Assembly: GCA_035934405.1 (NCBI GenBank)
Contig: DASYXW010000089.1
Coordinates: 1 to 64,000 of the forward strand
DNA length: 64,000 bases
Reading direction: 5' to 3'
Source: DASYXW01 sp035934405
GTDB lineage: Bacteria; Acidobacteriota; Terriglobia; UBA7540
A model generated the notes under the pieces. It was not told the origin of the DNA. It saw only the letters and a program-made list of their open reading frames with translations, and searched no databases. A program made the translations under genes and the position numbers. Shown here in pieces: positions 18,457 through 27,038 of this stretch (positions within the stretch are counted from its first letter, which is position 1; each line of letters opens with the position of its first letter).

Positions 18457-19074
18457 ATGAGCCAAAAGAAACCTAAGAAAAAAGCCTTGTTCGAGCGAAC
18501 AAGCGCACGCACAGACACGATGCTCAATTGGTGGGGGCATCCCAGGACCAAGTTTTTCCTATACTCTGAGGCCTTCAAGAAAGCGGCTCAACGACTGCTG
18601 GTGGCGACACCGCTGGTTCCAGGCGACGATATTGACGCCTGCCCAGTTGTATTCTTGTACCGTCACGCTCTGGAACTCTCCCTTAAGGACATTATTCTGG
18701 CAGGCGACGAGTTGAAGCGCTCGGCCGGAAAACCGCTTTCGGACACAGAAAAGTTGTTCAAAAACCACGATCTGGACGGCATGCTCTCCCAGATAAACCA
18801 AATCTTTGCCGAGGTGGGCTGGCACCGCGATTCGGTGATTGAGGACATTGAGAACGCTGTAAGAGAGTTGAACGAGGTCGATCGCGGCTCGGATGCATTT
18901 CGGTACCCGGTGAACAAGAAGGGAGAAAGCTCAATATCCCATCGTTTTGCCTTCGACCTCAAGAAGTTTGGTTATCGCATGGACAGTGTTCTGGAGTTCC
19001 TGGGTGGTGCGTCCGACGGTCTGAAAGCGGCGGCAGAGGCTTGCCAAGAAGGTTGGCAACACGAATCACCTTGA
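18457..19074 (+). CDS. Uncharacterised alpha-helical protein, possibly HEPN-like
   Basis: The ATG at 18457 is two bases after the upstream stop, with an AGAGG site; 205 residues follow. After a Lys-rich start (MSQKKPKKK) the protein is all helix. VVFLYRHALELSLKDIIL at about 73-90 resembles the helix found in HEPN-type and related proteins, and a conserved-looking KNHDLDGMLSQI lies further on. A HEPN assignment would suggest an RNase toxin or defence effector, but the classic R-x4-6-H motif is not clear. GC content is lower than in the neighbours, which hints at transfer. Paired with an RHH-like protein it could be a toxin-antitoxin module. Confidence 0.65.
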   Translation: MSQKKPKKKALFERTSARTDTMLNWWGHPRTKFFLYSEAFKKAAQRLLVATPLVPGDDIDACPVVFLYRHALELSLKDIILAGDELKRSAGKPLSDTEKLFKNHDLDGMLSQINQIFAEVGWHRDSVIEDIENAVRELNEVDRGSDAFRYPVNKKGESSISHRFAFDLKKFGYRMDSVLEFLGGASDGLKAAAEACQEGWQHESP

Positions 19075-19121
19075 GCGTGCCTAGGTCGGAAACAGATGCG
19101 GGTGGTGCTCGCAGTCAACTC

Positions 19122-20291
19122 TCACTTATACGCCGGAATGCCTGTCACCCGCTCGCCGATAATCAGCGTATGGATATTGTGCGTTCCCTCGTAGGTGTAG
19201 ACCGATTCCAGGTTGCACATGTGGCGGAAGATGGGATATTCGTCGGCGACACCATTCGCGCCCAGGATGTCGCGCGCGGCGCGGGCGATATCGAGCGCGA
19301 TCTTCACGTTGTTGCGCTTGATCATGGAAACGTGGGCGAAATCGGCGCGGCCCTGGTCCTTGAGGCGTCCCACCTGCAAGGCGAGCAATTGCGCCTTGGT
19401 GATTTCGGTAATCATGTCGGCGAGCTTCGCCTGCACAAGCTGGTGGCTGGCGATGGGCCGCTCATCGAACTGCTTGCGCGTCTTCGAGTATTCCAGCGCC
19501 TCGTTGTAACAAGCCATCGCGGCGCCAATCGCGCCCCAGCCGATGCCGTAGCGCGCCTGGGTGAGGCACGAGAGCGGGCCTTTCATGCCGCGAATGTTCG
19601 GGAGCATGGCGCAGGCGGGCACGCGCACGTCCTGGAGTGACAGGCTGCTGGTGACCGAAGCTCGCAACGACCACTTACCCTTGATGTCCTTGGAGGTGAA
19701 GCCGGGCGTTCCCTTCTCCACCAGAAAGCCGCGGATACCGTCCTCGGCGCGCGCCCAGACCAGCGCCACGTCGGCAGTGGTGCCCGAGGTAATCCAGGTC
19801 TTCTCGCCGTTCAGGATGTAATCGCCGCCGTCCTTCTTCGCCCGTGCCCTCATGCCGGCGGGGTTCGAGCCGAAGTCAGGCTCGGTGAGTCCGAAGCAGC
19901 CGATCGCCTTGCCCTGCTGCAGGGCCGGCAGCCACTGCTGCTTCTGCTCGTCGGAGCCGTACTCGTGAATCGGATACATCACGAGCGCCCCTTGCACGGA
20001 GACGAAGCTGCGCAGGCCGCTGTCGCCGCGCTCCAGTTCCTGCATGATGAGCCCGTACTGGACGTTGTTCATGCCGGCGCAGCCGTAGCCGTGCAGGTTG
20101 GCGCCGAGGTACCCAAGCTCGCCCATCTGCGGAACCAAATGCTTGGGGAACTTCGCCTCGCGGTTCCACTCCTCAATGTGCGGCAGCACTTCCTTGTCCA
20201 CCCATTCCCGCACGGTGGCCCGCACCAGTTTCTCTTCATCGCTGAAAAGCGAATCGATTTCCATGTAGTCCACGCCGCGAAAGGCAAACAT
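19122..20291 (-). CDS. gcdH: Acyl-CoA dehydrogenase, probable glutaryl-CoA dehydrogenase
   Basis: The 389-residue flavoprotein has the acyl-CoA dehydrogenase fold, with CFGLTEPDFGSNPAGM (FAD site) and the catalytic Glu368 in YTYEGTHNIH. The segment GLRSFVSVQGALVMYPIHEY matches the glutaryl-CoA dehydrogenase signature, in which the Arg binds the substrate carboxylate. GcdH oxidises and decarboxylates glutaryl-CoA to crotonyl-CoA in lysine and tryptophan breakdown. The ATG at 20291 has GGAGG five bases upstream. No electron-transfer flavoprotein gene is adjacent. Confidence 0.9.
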   Translation of the reverse strand: MFAFRGVDYMEIDSLFSDEEKLVRATVREWVDKEVLPHIEEWNREAKFPKHLVPQMGELGYLGANLHGYGCAGMNNVQYGLIMQELERGDSGLRSFVSVQGALVMYPIHEYGSDEQKQQWLPALQQGKAIGCFGLTEPDFGSNPAGMRARAKKDGGDYILNGEKTWITSGTTADVALVWARAEDGIRGFLVEKGTPGFTSKDIKGKWSLRASVTSSLSLQDVRVPACAMLPNIRGMKGPLSCLTQARYGIGWGAIGAAMACYNEALEYSKTRKQFDERPIASHQLVQAKLADMITEITKAQLLALQVGRLKDQGRADFAHVSMIKRNNVKIALDIARAARDILGANGVADEYPIFRHMCNLESVYTYEGTHNIHTLIIGERVTGIPAYK

Positions 20292-20324
20292 GCAACCTCC
20301 GTGATGGGCCAGCGAGTCATTGTA

Positions 20325-20390
20325 CCATCGGGATGGATTGAGTCATTGAGTCATCGGACCCGATGGCCCGATTTCCCTCAATCGAGACAA
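20325..20390. repeat. Degenerate repeat element between gcdH and the sigma gene
   Basis: ATTGAGTC units repeat, the palindrome CATCGGACCCGATG follows, and the end CCCTCAATC pairs back with GGATTGAG. It belongs to the window's class of repeat-built junction elements and lies between two divergent promoters. Confidence 0.5.
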
Positions 20391-20454
20391 ACTCTTCGTT
20401 GTGGTAAGAGGGGGAAACCCCTGTGACGCGCGACTCTATTTAAGGAGCGATGAT

Positions 20455-21054
20455 TTGGGCACTCCCGAGCGGCCCGCCGGGCAACGAGGCACCGGCGAAT
20501 CGCCTGAGGCAGCGGACGCCAAGCTCGTGGCCGCGATCCTGCGGCGCGACCGCAAGGCAACGGCGGAGTTTGTGGGCCGCTACGCCGACGTGGTCTACGC
20601 GTACATTCATTCGCGCCTGACGCCGCGCGCGGATTTGGTTGAAGACCTGGTGCAGGACGTTTTTCTGGCGGCTTGGAAAGGCTTGGCGGGCTTCCAGGGA
20701 GTGTCGTCGCTCGAAGCGTGGCTTCTGGGTATAGCGCGGCACAAGGTGGAAGATCATTACCGGTCGCGCCTGTCCGCTCCCGACCCGCTGGACGAGGTCG
20801 ATCCAGACTCCAGGCATGTCACGCTGGATTCGACCCTTGACGCGCTAATTGACACCGCCCGGCTGAATGAGAAAGCAGCGCGCACACTGGCGGCGCTGCC
20901 GGAAGCCTATCGGGTGGCGCTGCTGTGGCGCTATTGGGAGAAAGTTCCGGCGCGGGAGATGGCGGAACGCTCCGGGAAAACCGAGAAGGCAGTGGAACGA
21001 CTTCTCTACCGGGCGCGCGAGCAGTTCAGGTTGAAATGGGCTGGGATGGCCTGA
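20455..21054 (+). CDS. ECF-type RNA polymerase sigma factor
   Basis: From TTG 20455 the protein has 199 residues. Region 2 is FVGRYADVVYAYIHSRL then LVEDLVQDVFLAAWKGL, and region 4 is ALPEAYRVALLWRYWEKVPA then REMAERSGKTEKAVERLLYR. There is no region 1.1 or 3, as in the ECF group. The TTG is preferred because AAGGAG lies seven bases before it; a GTG at 20401 in the same frame is an alternative. It probably directs a small stress or envelope regulon. The next gene begins nine bases after its stop and may encode its partner. Confidence 0.88.
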   Translation: MGTPERPAGQRGTGESPEAADAKLVAAILRRDRKATAEFVGRYADVVYAYIHSRLTPRADLVEDLVQDVFLAAWKGLAGFQGVSSLEAWLLGIARHKVEDHYRSRLSAPDPLDEVDPDSRHVTLDSTLDALIDTARLNEKAARTLAALPEAYRVALLWRYWEKVPAREMAERSGKTEKAVERLLYRAREQFRLKWAGMA

Positions 21055-21063
21055 GATGGAACG

Positions 21064-21405
21064 ATGAGTGATTTTTTCTACAGCGAGAACTTCATGGAGC
21101 AGCTTTCGGCCCGGGTCGAGCTGCGCGGCGCAGTGAAAGCTTCGTCGCGGCTGAAATCCCGTGTGTACTCGGCCCTGATGAGGGCCGAGGCCGCTTCCGG
21201 GGCGCTGGCCAGCCTTTCGAAATGTCGGGATGCCGGTAGGGCGCTCTGCGTCTGGGAGAAACTGGTTGAGATCGCGCCGGTGGGCGAGCGCGCCAAGAGT
21301 TTGAATTTCTGCGGCGTCTGCCACGCCCGGGTACTCGGAGAGCGGTTCGAGAGTCCGCCCATCTACTGGTCCGGCTGCCCCTACGTCGACTTTGGCAAGG
21401 CCTGA
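21064..21405 (+). CDS. Small cysteine-containing protein, putative partner of the ECF sigma factor
   Basis: The 113 residues start at ATG 21064, nine bases after the sigma gene. The N-terminal half is helical (ENFMEQLSARVELRGAVKAS). The C-terminus has a C-x2-C in LNFCGVCHARVLGERF and a third Cys in WSGCPYVDF, which with His may bind a metal. There is no transmembrane helix, so if it is an anti-sigma factor it would be a soluble zinc type. The match to ZAS-type anti-sigma factors (HxxxCxxC) is not exact. The function is inferred only from position. Confidence 0.7.
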   Translation: MSDFFYSENFMEQLSARVELRGAVKASSRLKSRVYSALMRAEAASGALASLSKCRDAGRALCVWEKLVEIAPVGERAKSLNFCGVCHARVLGERFESPPIYWSGCPYVDFGKA

Positions 21406-21410
21406 ACTGA

Positions 21411-21528
21411 GGAGACCATTGCGGAGACACAGAGGCACAGTGAAGAGTCGAATTACAACCCGGACCCCCTCCCGGCGTTGTTCTCCCTCCCGACTTTTGC
21501 TGTGTCTCGCTGCCTCCGCAATGGCTCC
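21411..21528. repeat. Quasi-palindrome with GCGGAGACACAGAGGC arms
   Basis: The left arm 21411-21440 (CCATTGCGGAGACACAGAGG) is matched in reverse complement by 21499-21528 (CTGCCTCCGCAATGGCTCC), with about 58 nt between. Arm units are of the form AGACACAG and AGGCACAG. It sits between convergent genes and could also act as a transcription block. A closely related sequence occurs at 42781-42918. Confidence 0.7.
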
Positions 21529-21568
21529 GATTCACGGGGTCCCTTCCCAGCATCCCAAACATAATTAG

Positions 21569-22945
21569 TCATTCGTCAGGCTTCCCGCGCGAGGCTGAAA
21601 GAACCGGCTCTCGTCCGAACTGCCTCCAGACGTCCACCATCCGGTCGAGTGCCATCCTCGGGACCGCCTCCGTCACGCAGACCAACAAGTGGTCTTTCAA
21701 CTCAGGATAGAACCTCTCGAGATTCAATCCGCCGATAATTTTCTCCGCGCGCAGCGCCGCCAGCAACTCTTCCGCATCTCCGGGGGCCTTGACCACGAAC
21801 TCGTTGAAGAGCGGTCCTGCAAACGGCGTCGTTGCGCCGGAGACGGCGCGAAGCTGCTCGGCGGCGTAATGCGCCTTCGCCAGGTTGTGCTCCGCCAGCA
21901 TCCGAAGGCCCGTCTTGCCCAAGAGACACAGATAAATGGTGGCGTTCAAGGCCATCAGCGACTGGCTGGTGCAGATGTTCGATGTCGCCTTTTCGCGCCG
22001 GATGTGCTGCTCGCGCGTGGCAAGCGTCAGAACATAACCGCGGTAGCCTTCGGTGTCCACGGTCTGGCCGACCAGTCGGCCTGGCATCTGACGCACAAAC
22101 TTTTCCCGCGTCGCGAGGAAGCCAGCGTAGGGTCCGCCGAATGCCACCGGCACGCCGAACGACTGTGCTTCGCCGCAAACGATATCGGCGTCCAGAGGCG
22201 GCTTGACGATGGCAAGCGACAGGGGTTCGGCAATCGCCACAACGAGCAGCGCGCCATGACGATGCGTGACTTTCGCAATCTGCGGCACGCGTTCGAGGAC
22301 GCCGAAGAAATTGGGCGACTGGACGACCACGGCGGCCGTATCGCCGTTGACCGCCGCATCGAGTTGTGACACGTCAACCTGCCCCGAGGGCTCGTAAGCG
22401 ACCTCGTGGAGCCGCACGCCTTGGTGCTGCAAGTAGGTCTGCGCCACCTGGCGGTACTCCGGATGGACAGTGCGCGCCATCACCACCTGCTGGCGTCCGG
22501 TCAGCCGCATGGCCATCAGGACCGCCTCGTTGGTCGCGGTTGAGCCGTCATAGAGCGACGAGTTGGCAATCTCCATGCCGGTCAACTGTGCCACCAGAGT
22601 CTGAAACTCAAACATCGCCTGCAGGTTACCCTGGCTGATTTCGGCCTGGTAAGGCGTGTAAGAAGTCAGAAACTCGCCACGAAGGATGAGCGTGTCAATC
22701 ACCACAGGCCGGTAATGCGAGTAAGCGCCTGCGCCGAGCAGCGACACGTAATCGCGCGCGGTCTCCGATGCCGCCTGCCGGAAAAACTCAAGGATCTCCG
22801 GCTCCGAGAGCGGCCCCGGCACGTTCAGAAGTCGGCGCAGTTTCATCTCGTTGGGGATTTGCGCGAAGAGCTCGGTGATGGACTCGTGCCCGGCGGCGCG
22901 CAGCATGGCGGCGCGGTCCGAATCGGAGTTCGGGAGGTACCGCAT
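21569..22945 (-). CDS. gcvPA: Glycine decarboxylase P-protein, subunit 1
   Basis: The 458 residues match the N-terminal half of GcvP found as a separate subunit in many bacteria. It begins RYLPNSDSDRAAMLRAAGHE and has SLLGAGAYSHYRPVVID, ASLYDGSTATNEA-like SSLYDGSTATNEAVLMAMRL and RREKATSNICTSQSL. The pyridoxal-phosphate lysine normally lies in subunit 2. Together they decarboxylate glycine and pass the methylamine group to lipoyl-GcvH. The ATG overlaps the gcvH stop (TGATG). gcvPB, usually the next gene, is absent here: the gene after it is on the other strand. Confidence 0.95.
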   Translation of the reverse strand: MRYLPNSDSDRAAMLRAAGHESITELFAQIPNEMKLRRLLNVPGPLSEPEILEFFRQAASETARDYVSLLGAGAYSHYRPVVIDTLILRGEFLTSYTPYQAEISQGNLQAMFEFQTLVAQLTGMEIANSSLYDGSTATNEAVLMAMRLTGRQQVVMARTVHPEYRQVAQTYLQHQGVRLHEVAYEPSGQVDVSQLDAAVNGDTAAVVVQSPNFFGVLERVPQIAKVTHRHGALLVVAIAEPLSLAIVKPPLDADIVCGEAQSFGVPVAFGGPYAGFLATREKFVRQMPGRLVGQTVDTEGYRGYVLTLATREQHIRREKATSNICTSQSLMALNATIYLCLLGKTGLRMLAEHNLAKAHYAAEQLRAVSGATTPFAGPLFNEFVVKAPGDAEELLAALRAEKIIGGLNLERFYPELKDHLLVCVTEAVPRMALDRMVDVWRQFGREPVLSASRGKPDE

Positions 22946-23358
22946 CAGGTGTTACCCCCGCCCGGGCTGGTGGAGGCCGTGTCTTCGTTGACGTAGGCCT
23001 CGTACTCGTCCGCGGTCATCAGACCTTCGGTCTCGCGGCGGTCCGCGAGCTTAACGCGCACCAGCCAACCCTCGCCGTGGGGGTCGGTGTTCACCAGGTC
23101 GGGGCTGTCCTGCAGCTTCTTGTTGGTGGTCAGCACCTCGCCGGTGGCGGGAGAATAGACGTCGGAGACGGCCTTCACGGACTCGACAGTTCCGAACGAT
23201 TCGTGCGCAGCCACGTGGTCACCGGCTTTAGGCAGCTCAACAAACACCACGTCTCCCAGTTCCTTCTGCGCATGATCGGTGATGCCGATCGTTCCAATCG
23301 TCTCATCCACGCGAATCCACTCGTGTTCTTTGGTGTAAAGCAGTTCTGGAGGATACAT
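22945..23358 (-). CDS. gcvH: Glycine cleavage system H protein
   Basis: The 137-residue lipoyl carrier begins YPPELLYTKEHEWIRVDE and has GDVVFVELPKAGDHV, then ESVKAVSDVYSPATGEV. Lys62 in SVKAVS is the lipoylation site. It shuttles the aminomethyl group from P to T protein and feeds electrons to L protein. The C-terminal tail (TASTSPGGGNT) is slightly longer than usual. It overlaps gcvPA and follows gcvT, from which a repeat element at 23371-23436 separates it. Confidence 0.97.
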   Translation of the reverse strand: MYPPELLYTKEHEWIRVDETIGTIGITDHAQKELGDVVFVELPKAGDHVAAHESFGTVESVKAVSDVYSPATGEVLTTNKKLQDSPDLVNTDPHGEGWLVRVKLADRRETEGLMTADEYEAYVNEDTASTSPGGGNT

Positions 23359-23370
23359 AACGCCTCGGAG

Positions 23371-23436
23371 TTATGAGTTCTGAGTTCTGAATTCTGAGCG
23401 CTCACCATTCATAATTCAGAACTCAGAACTCATAAT
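23371..23436. repeat. Quasi-palindrome of AGTTCTG-type repeats between gcvT and gcvH
   Basis: The left arm (23371-23398) is TTATGAGTTCTGAGTTCTGA plus ATTCTGAG. The right arm (23409-23436), beginning ATAATTCAGAACTCAGAACT, is its close reverse complement with a 10-nt spacer. It forms a long hairpin within the gcv operon and could affect mRNA stability or the ratio of the two products. Confidence 0.75.
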
Positions 23437-24587
23437 TTGTTTCTCTTGTAAAACGGCAGCGGCGCAAGGCGCGCCGGCACAGCCCGGCCGCGAATCTCAA
23501 TCTGAATCCCGCGGGCGCCCGCCTCGTTGACTTTTTCCGGCGGCAGGTAGGCAAGCCCGATGTTCTTCTTCAAGAACGGCGCGTAAGAGCCGCTGGTGAC
23601 TTTGCCGACGCGCTCGCCGCCGATCGAAACCGGATAACTGTCGCGTGCAACGCCGCGGTCGGCCATTTCGAATCCCACCAGCTTCTTGCGAGTGCCAAAC
23701 TGCTTCTGGGCAGCCAGGGCGTCGCGGCCGAGAAAATCACCCTTGTCGAGTTTCGCAATCCAGCCGAGGCCGGCTTCGAGGAGCGTCGTCTCGCTATCGA
23801 GCTCGTGCCCGTAAAGGGGGAACGCCGCTTCGAGCCGCAAGGTGTTTCGCGCGCCCAAACCGGCGGGAATCAAGCCGTCGTCCCTGCCCGCTTCGAGCAA
23901 CCCGCTCCAAACGCACTCGGACTCCGACGGTGGGAAATAAAACTCAAAACCGTCCTCTCCAGTGTACCCAGTGCGCGCAAGCAACCCTTCGACACCGCAG
24001 CACATGGCGCGGGTGAACCAATAGTATTTGATGCCGGCGACGTCGGGTTGGCTCACTCGGGTCAGGATCGTCACAGCGCGCGGGCCCTGGAGCGCGAGCT
24101 GAGAGTAGTTAGTCGAAACGTCGCGCACGTCCGCGCCAAAAGAATTGTGGCGCGTAATCCAGGCGAAATCTTTCGCGGTGTTGGCGGCGTTGACACAGAG
24201 GAAGTAGTGGTCAGCGGCGAATTTGTGCAGCAGGCAGTCGTCCACCGCGCTGCCCTGCGGGTACATCAGGGCAGTGTACTGCGCCTGGTTGATCTGGAGT
24301 TTGGCGGCGTCGTTGGAGGTGACATATTGCACCAGGTCCAGCGCGCGCGAGCCGCGAATCTCGATCTCACCCATGTGGCTGACATCGAACAGGCCAGCCC
24401 GTGTCCGCACGGCGACGTGCTCCTGCACGATGCCGGAGTATTCGACCGGCATCTCCCAACCGCCGAACTCCACCATTTTGGCGCCCGCGGCGCGGTGGAT
24501 GGCGTTGAGGGCCGTGCGCTTTAATTCTATGCCCGCGGTCGCAGTCAAAGCTATCCTCTCAGGCAAGGGCGATGAGGCTTGCGGCAA
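23430..24587 (-). CDS. gcvT: Glycine cleavage system T protein (aminomethyltransferase)
   Basis: The 385-residue protein has the GcvT signature: KMVEFGGWEMPVEYSGI near residue 38, SHMGEIEIRG, GRTGYTGEDGFE-like ARTGYTGEDGFEFYFP, AGLGARNTLRLEAAFPLYGH and the C-terminal GKVTSGSYAPFLKKNIGLAY. It transfers the aminomethyl carbon to tetrahydrofolate and releases ammonia. The first 15 or so residues (SSPLPERIALTATAG) precede the family start, so the true start may be a little downstream. No glycine riboswitch core is seen in the 188 bases upstream, which it shares with the divergent uvrC. Confidence 0.95.
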   Translation of the reverse strand: MPQASSPLPERIALTATAGIELKRTALNAIHRAAGAKMVEFGGWEMPVEYSGIVQEHVAVRTRAGLFDVSHMGEIEIRGSRALDLVQYVTSNDAAKLQINQAQYTALMYPQGSAVDDCLLHKFAADHYFLCVNAANTAKDFAWITRHNSFGADVRDVSTNYSQLALQGPRAVTILTRVSQPDVAGIKYYWFTRAMCCGVEGLLARTGYTGEDGFEFYFPPSESECVWSGLLEAGRDDGLIPAGLGARNTLRLEAAFPLYGHELDSETTLLEAGLGWIAKLDKGDFLGRDALAAQKQFGTRKKLVGFEMADRGVARDSYPVSIGGERVGKVTSGSYAPFLKKNIGLAYLPPEKVNEAGARGIQIEIRGRAVPARLAPLPFYKRNKL

Positions 24588-24775
24588 CTTGGGAAGCTAG
24601 CACAGTCCCAAAGAAACGGTCAAGGCGGGCGGGCTGAATCAAGGCAGCGGCCATTCCCACGAACGTAGGAATGACTGTTAAAGGAGAGCCTTCTCCCGCC
24701 ACGCCACGCAAATGACACCCGTACCCACCGCCCCGGAACTTTGACCAATCCTGAATCGCCAGCGATAATGAACGC

Positions 24776-26593
24776 ATGAGTTTGACCCTGCACGCAAAGG
24801 CCGAGCGCGCGCCCGCCCAACCCGGCGTCTACCTTTTCAAGGACGCCGAAGGCCGCGCGATTTACGTCGGCAAGGCGAAGTCGCTGCGGCAGCGGCTGCG
24901 CTCTTATTTTCAGGAGTCGCGGCCGAGCGACGAGAAGCGCGACTTGATGCTCGAGATGGCGGAAGACCTCGAGACCATTCTCGTGGACAACGAGAAGGAG
25001 GCGATGGCGCTCGAGAACAACCTCATCAAGAAATTCAAGCCGCGCTACAACATCCTGCTGCGCGACGATAAGACCTACCCTTACATCAAGCTGACGGCGC
25101 AGGAGCGGTTCCCGCGTGTCTACGTCACGCGGCGCCTGAAGAAAGACGGCTCGCTTTATTACGGGCCGTATTTCCCCGCTCATCTCGCCTACCGGATCGT
25201 TGACCTGGTGCATCGCCGGTTTCTGGTGCCCTCGTGCAGCGTCGATCTGACCCGTTATCACCCGCGTCCCTGCCTGCAGTATTACATCAAGCGCTGCCAG
25301 GGACCGTGCGTCGAGGGCTTGACGACGCCGGAACGGTACGCCGAAGCCGTGCGGCTGGTGCGGATGTTGCTCGCGGGTCGCGAGGGAGACTTGGTTCACG
25401 ACCTGCGGCGGCAGATGATGTCCGCTTCCGAAGCCGAGCACTACGAAGAGGCGGGCCGCCTGCGGGATCTCATCTCGACGGTGGAGCAACTGCGCGAGCG
25501 GCAGAAGATGGCGGCGGCACGGGGCGAAGACGTCGACATTTTCGGTTTTCACCAGGAAAGCGCGCAAGTGGCCGTGAATCTGTTTCACCTGCGCGGCGGC
25601 AGAACGGTGGACCGGCGCGAGTTCTTCTGGGAGGACCTGGAGCATTTCGCCGCCGACGAGTTTTTCTCGTCGCTAGTCAAGCAGGTGTATCTCGAACAAC
25701 AATATCTGCCGGACGAGATTCACGTGCCGGTGGATTTTGAAGACCGCGCGCTGGTGGAGGAGTTCCTCGGCGAGAAGCGCGGCCGGGCGGTGCGAATCCT
25801 CACGCCGCAGGGTGGCCGCAAGCGCGCCTTGATGGAACTGGTTGCCCGCAACGCTCGCCATTCCTTCGAGCGCCGCTTCCGCGTGATGAAGCCAACGGCA
25901 CGCGAGATGCTGGAAGGCCTCGCCGAGTCGCTCGATTTGCCCAAGCCTCCGAATCGAATCGAGTGTTTTGACGTCTCCCATATTCAGGGCACGGATATCG
26001 TGGCTTCGATGGTGGTTTGGGAGGCGGGCCAGATGAAGAAGAGCGACTACCGCAAGTTCATCGTCAAGAGTGTCCCGCAAAACGACGATTTCGCCAGCAT
26101 CCGGGAAGTGGTCGGCCGGCGCTACCTTAGGCAGCGCGACGAGAAAAAGCCGCTACCGGATTTGATCCTGATTGACGGCGGCATCGGCCAACTTCACGCG
26201 GCGGCGCAGGCGCTTGAAGAACTCCAGGTGATCAACCAGCCGCTGGCGGCGATTGCCAAGAGGGAAGAGATTCTGTACGTACTCGGCCGCGAGGCCGATC
26301 CGGTCATGCTCGATCACCACTCCCCGGCGCTCCACTTATTGCAGCAGATTCGCGACGAAGCTCACCGCTTCGCGGTCACGTTTCATCGCGCCCGCCGTTC
26401 CAGCCGCCAACGTTCGACTGAGCTCCGTTCGATTCCGGGAGTGGGTGAAAAGACGGCGCGAAAACTTCTGAGCCAGTTCGGAAGCGTCAGCGCGATGAGA
26501 GCTCTTTCCGAAGCAGAACTAGGTCAAGTCGTGCGGCCAGGGCAAGCGAAAATAATACATCGCTACTTCGAGGAGCAGCCTGTTAAGAGTTAA
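24776..26593 (+). CDS. uvrC: Excinuclease ABC subunit C
   Basis: At 605 residues this is a normal-length UvrC. The GIY-YIG nuclease is at about 17-45 (PGVYLFKDAEGRAIYVGKAK). A UVR motif (SEAEHYEEAGRLRDLISTVE) lies near 220, followed by the RNase H-like endonuclease domain with IECFDVSHIQGTDIVASMV and ILIDGGIGQLHAA. A C-terminal helix-hairpin-helix (LRSIPGVGEKTARKLLSQFG) completes it. UvrC makes both incisions in nucleotide excision repair. It is divergent from gcvT; uvrA and uvrB are not in the window. Confidence 0.97.
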   Translation: MSLTLHAKAERAPAQPGVYLFKDAEGRAIYVGKAKSLRQRLRSYFQESRPSDEKRDLMLEMAEDLETILVDNEKEAMALENNLIKKFKPRYNILLRDDKTYPYIKLTAQERFPRVYVTRRLKKDGSLYYGPYFPAHLAYRIVDLVHRRFLVPSCSVDLTRYHPRPCLQYYIKRCQGPCVEGLTTPERYAEAVRLVRMLLAGREGDLVHDLRRQMMSASEAEHYEEAGRLRDLISTVEQLRERQKMAAARGEDVDIFGFHQESAQVAVNLFHLRGGRTVDRREFFWEDLEHFAADEFFSSLVKQVYLEQQYLPDEIHVPVDFEDRALVEEFLGEKRGRAVRILTPQGGRKRALMELVARNARHSFERRFRVMKPTAREMLEGLAESLDLPKPPNRIECFDVSHIQGTDIVASMVVWEAGQMKKSDYRKFIVKSVPQNDDFASIREVVGRRYLRQRDEKKPLPDLILIDGGIGQLHAAAQALEELQVINQPLAAIAKREEILYVLGREADPVMLDHHSPALHLLQQIRDEAHRFAVTFHRARRSSRQRSTELRSIPGVGEKTARKLLSQFGSVSAMRALSEAELGQVVRPGQAKIIHRYFEEQPVKS

Positions 26594-26698
26594 TAGTCTG
26601 ACCGGCCTGTTTATCTTCAAGTTGCTAAGAAATGTAAATATTTCTCCATGAATTTTTCATCAATTCGTGCTACTCTGGCCGCTCAGGAGGTGTCAAAC

Positions 26699-26956
26699 AT
26701 GAGTGGCAACAACAGCGGTTCCAAGCTCGCGATTTTCTTGGCAGGTTTGGGTGCAGGAGCAGCGATCGCTTTGCTGTTTGCACCGCGATCCGGCGAGGAG
26801 ACCCGTGAGCTCTTGAGCAAGAGAGCAGAACGTGGAAGGAATTACTTGGAGGCCCGTGGGCGAGAGTTTCAAAAACAGACGCGGGGGGTGGCGGAGAAAG
26901 CAGCCAGAGACATCATCGGTGTCGGCAAGGATCTCGTTGCCAAAGCGACAAACTGA
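26699..26956 (+). CDS. YtxH-domain small membrane-anchored protein, copy 1
   Basis: From ATG 26699, with AGGAGG eight bases upstream, 85 residues are read. After a short Ser/Asn-rich start, AIFLAGLGAGAAIALLFAPR is a transmembrane helix followed by SGEETRELLSKRAERGRNY, the typical YtxH pattern, and then an amphipathic helix. YtxH proteins are linked to general stress in other bacteria, but their molecular role is unknown. The second copy follows 82 bases downstream. The 105 bases upstream are AT-rich and may hold a promoter. Confidence 0.85.
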   Translation: MSGNNSGSKLAIFLAGLGAGAAIALLFAPRSGEETRELLSKRAERGRNYLEARGREFQKQTRGVAEKAARDIIGVGKDLVAKATN

Positions 26957-27038
26957 TAAGCCGTCCAGTCTGTCTAAACAGTAATTAGCTTGTTTTAGTG
27001 TCATTTAATTCACATAAAACGAGAGTGAGGACCCTGAG

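Noticed and set aside
20413..20438. ECF autoregulatory promoter (GGAAAC, then GACTCT) before the sigma gene
   Set aside because: The spacing of about 13 bp is short for ECF promoters, and the -10 does not match a known class; too weak to list.
24588..24775. Glycine riboswitch upstream of gcvT
   Set aside because: Neither the GGAGAG nor the CTCTCAGGC-type core is found; a short GGAGA/TCTCC hairpin is the only structure.
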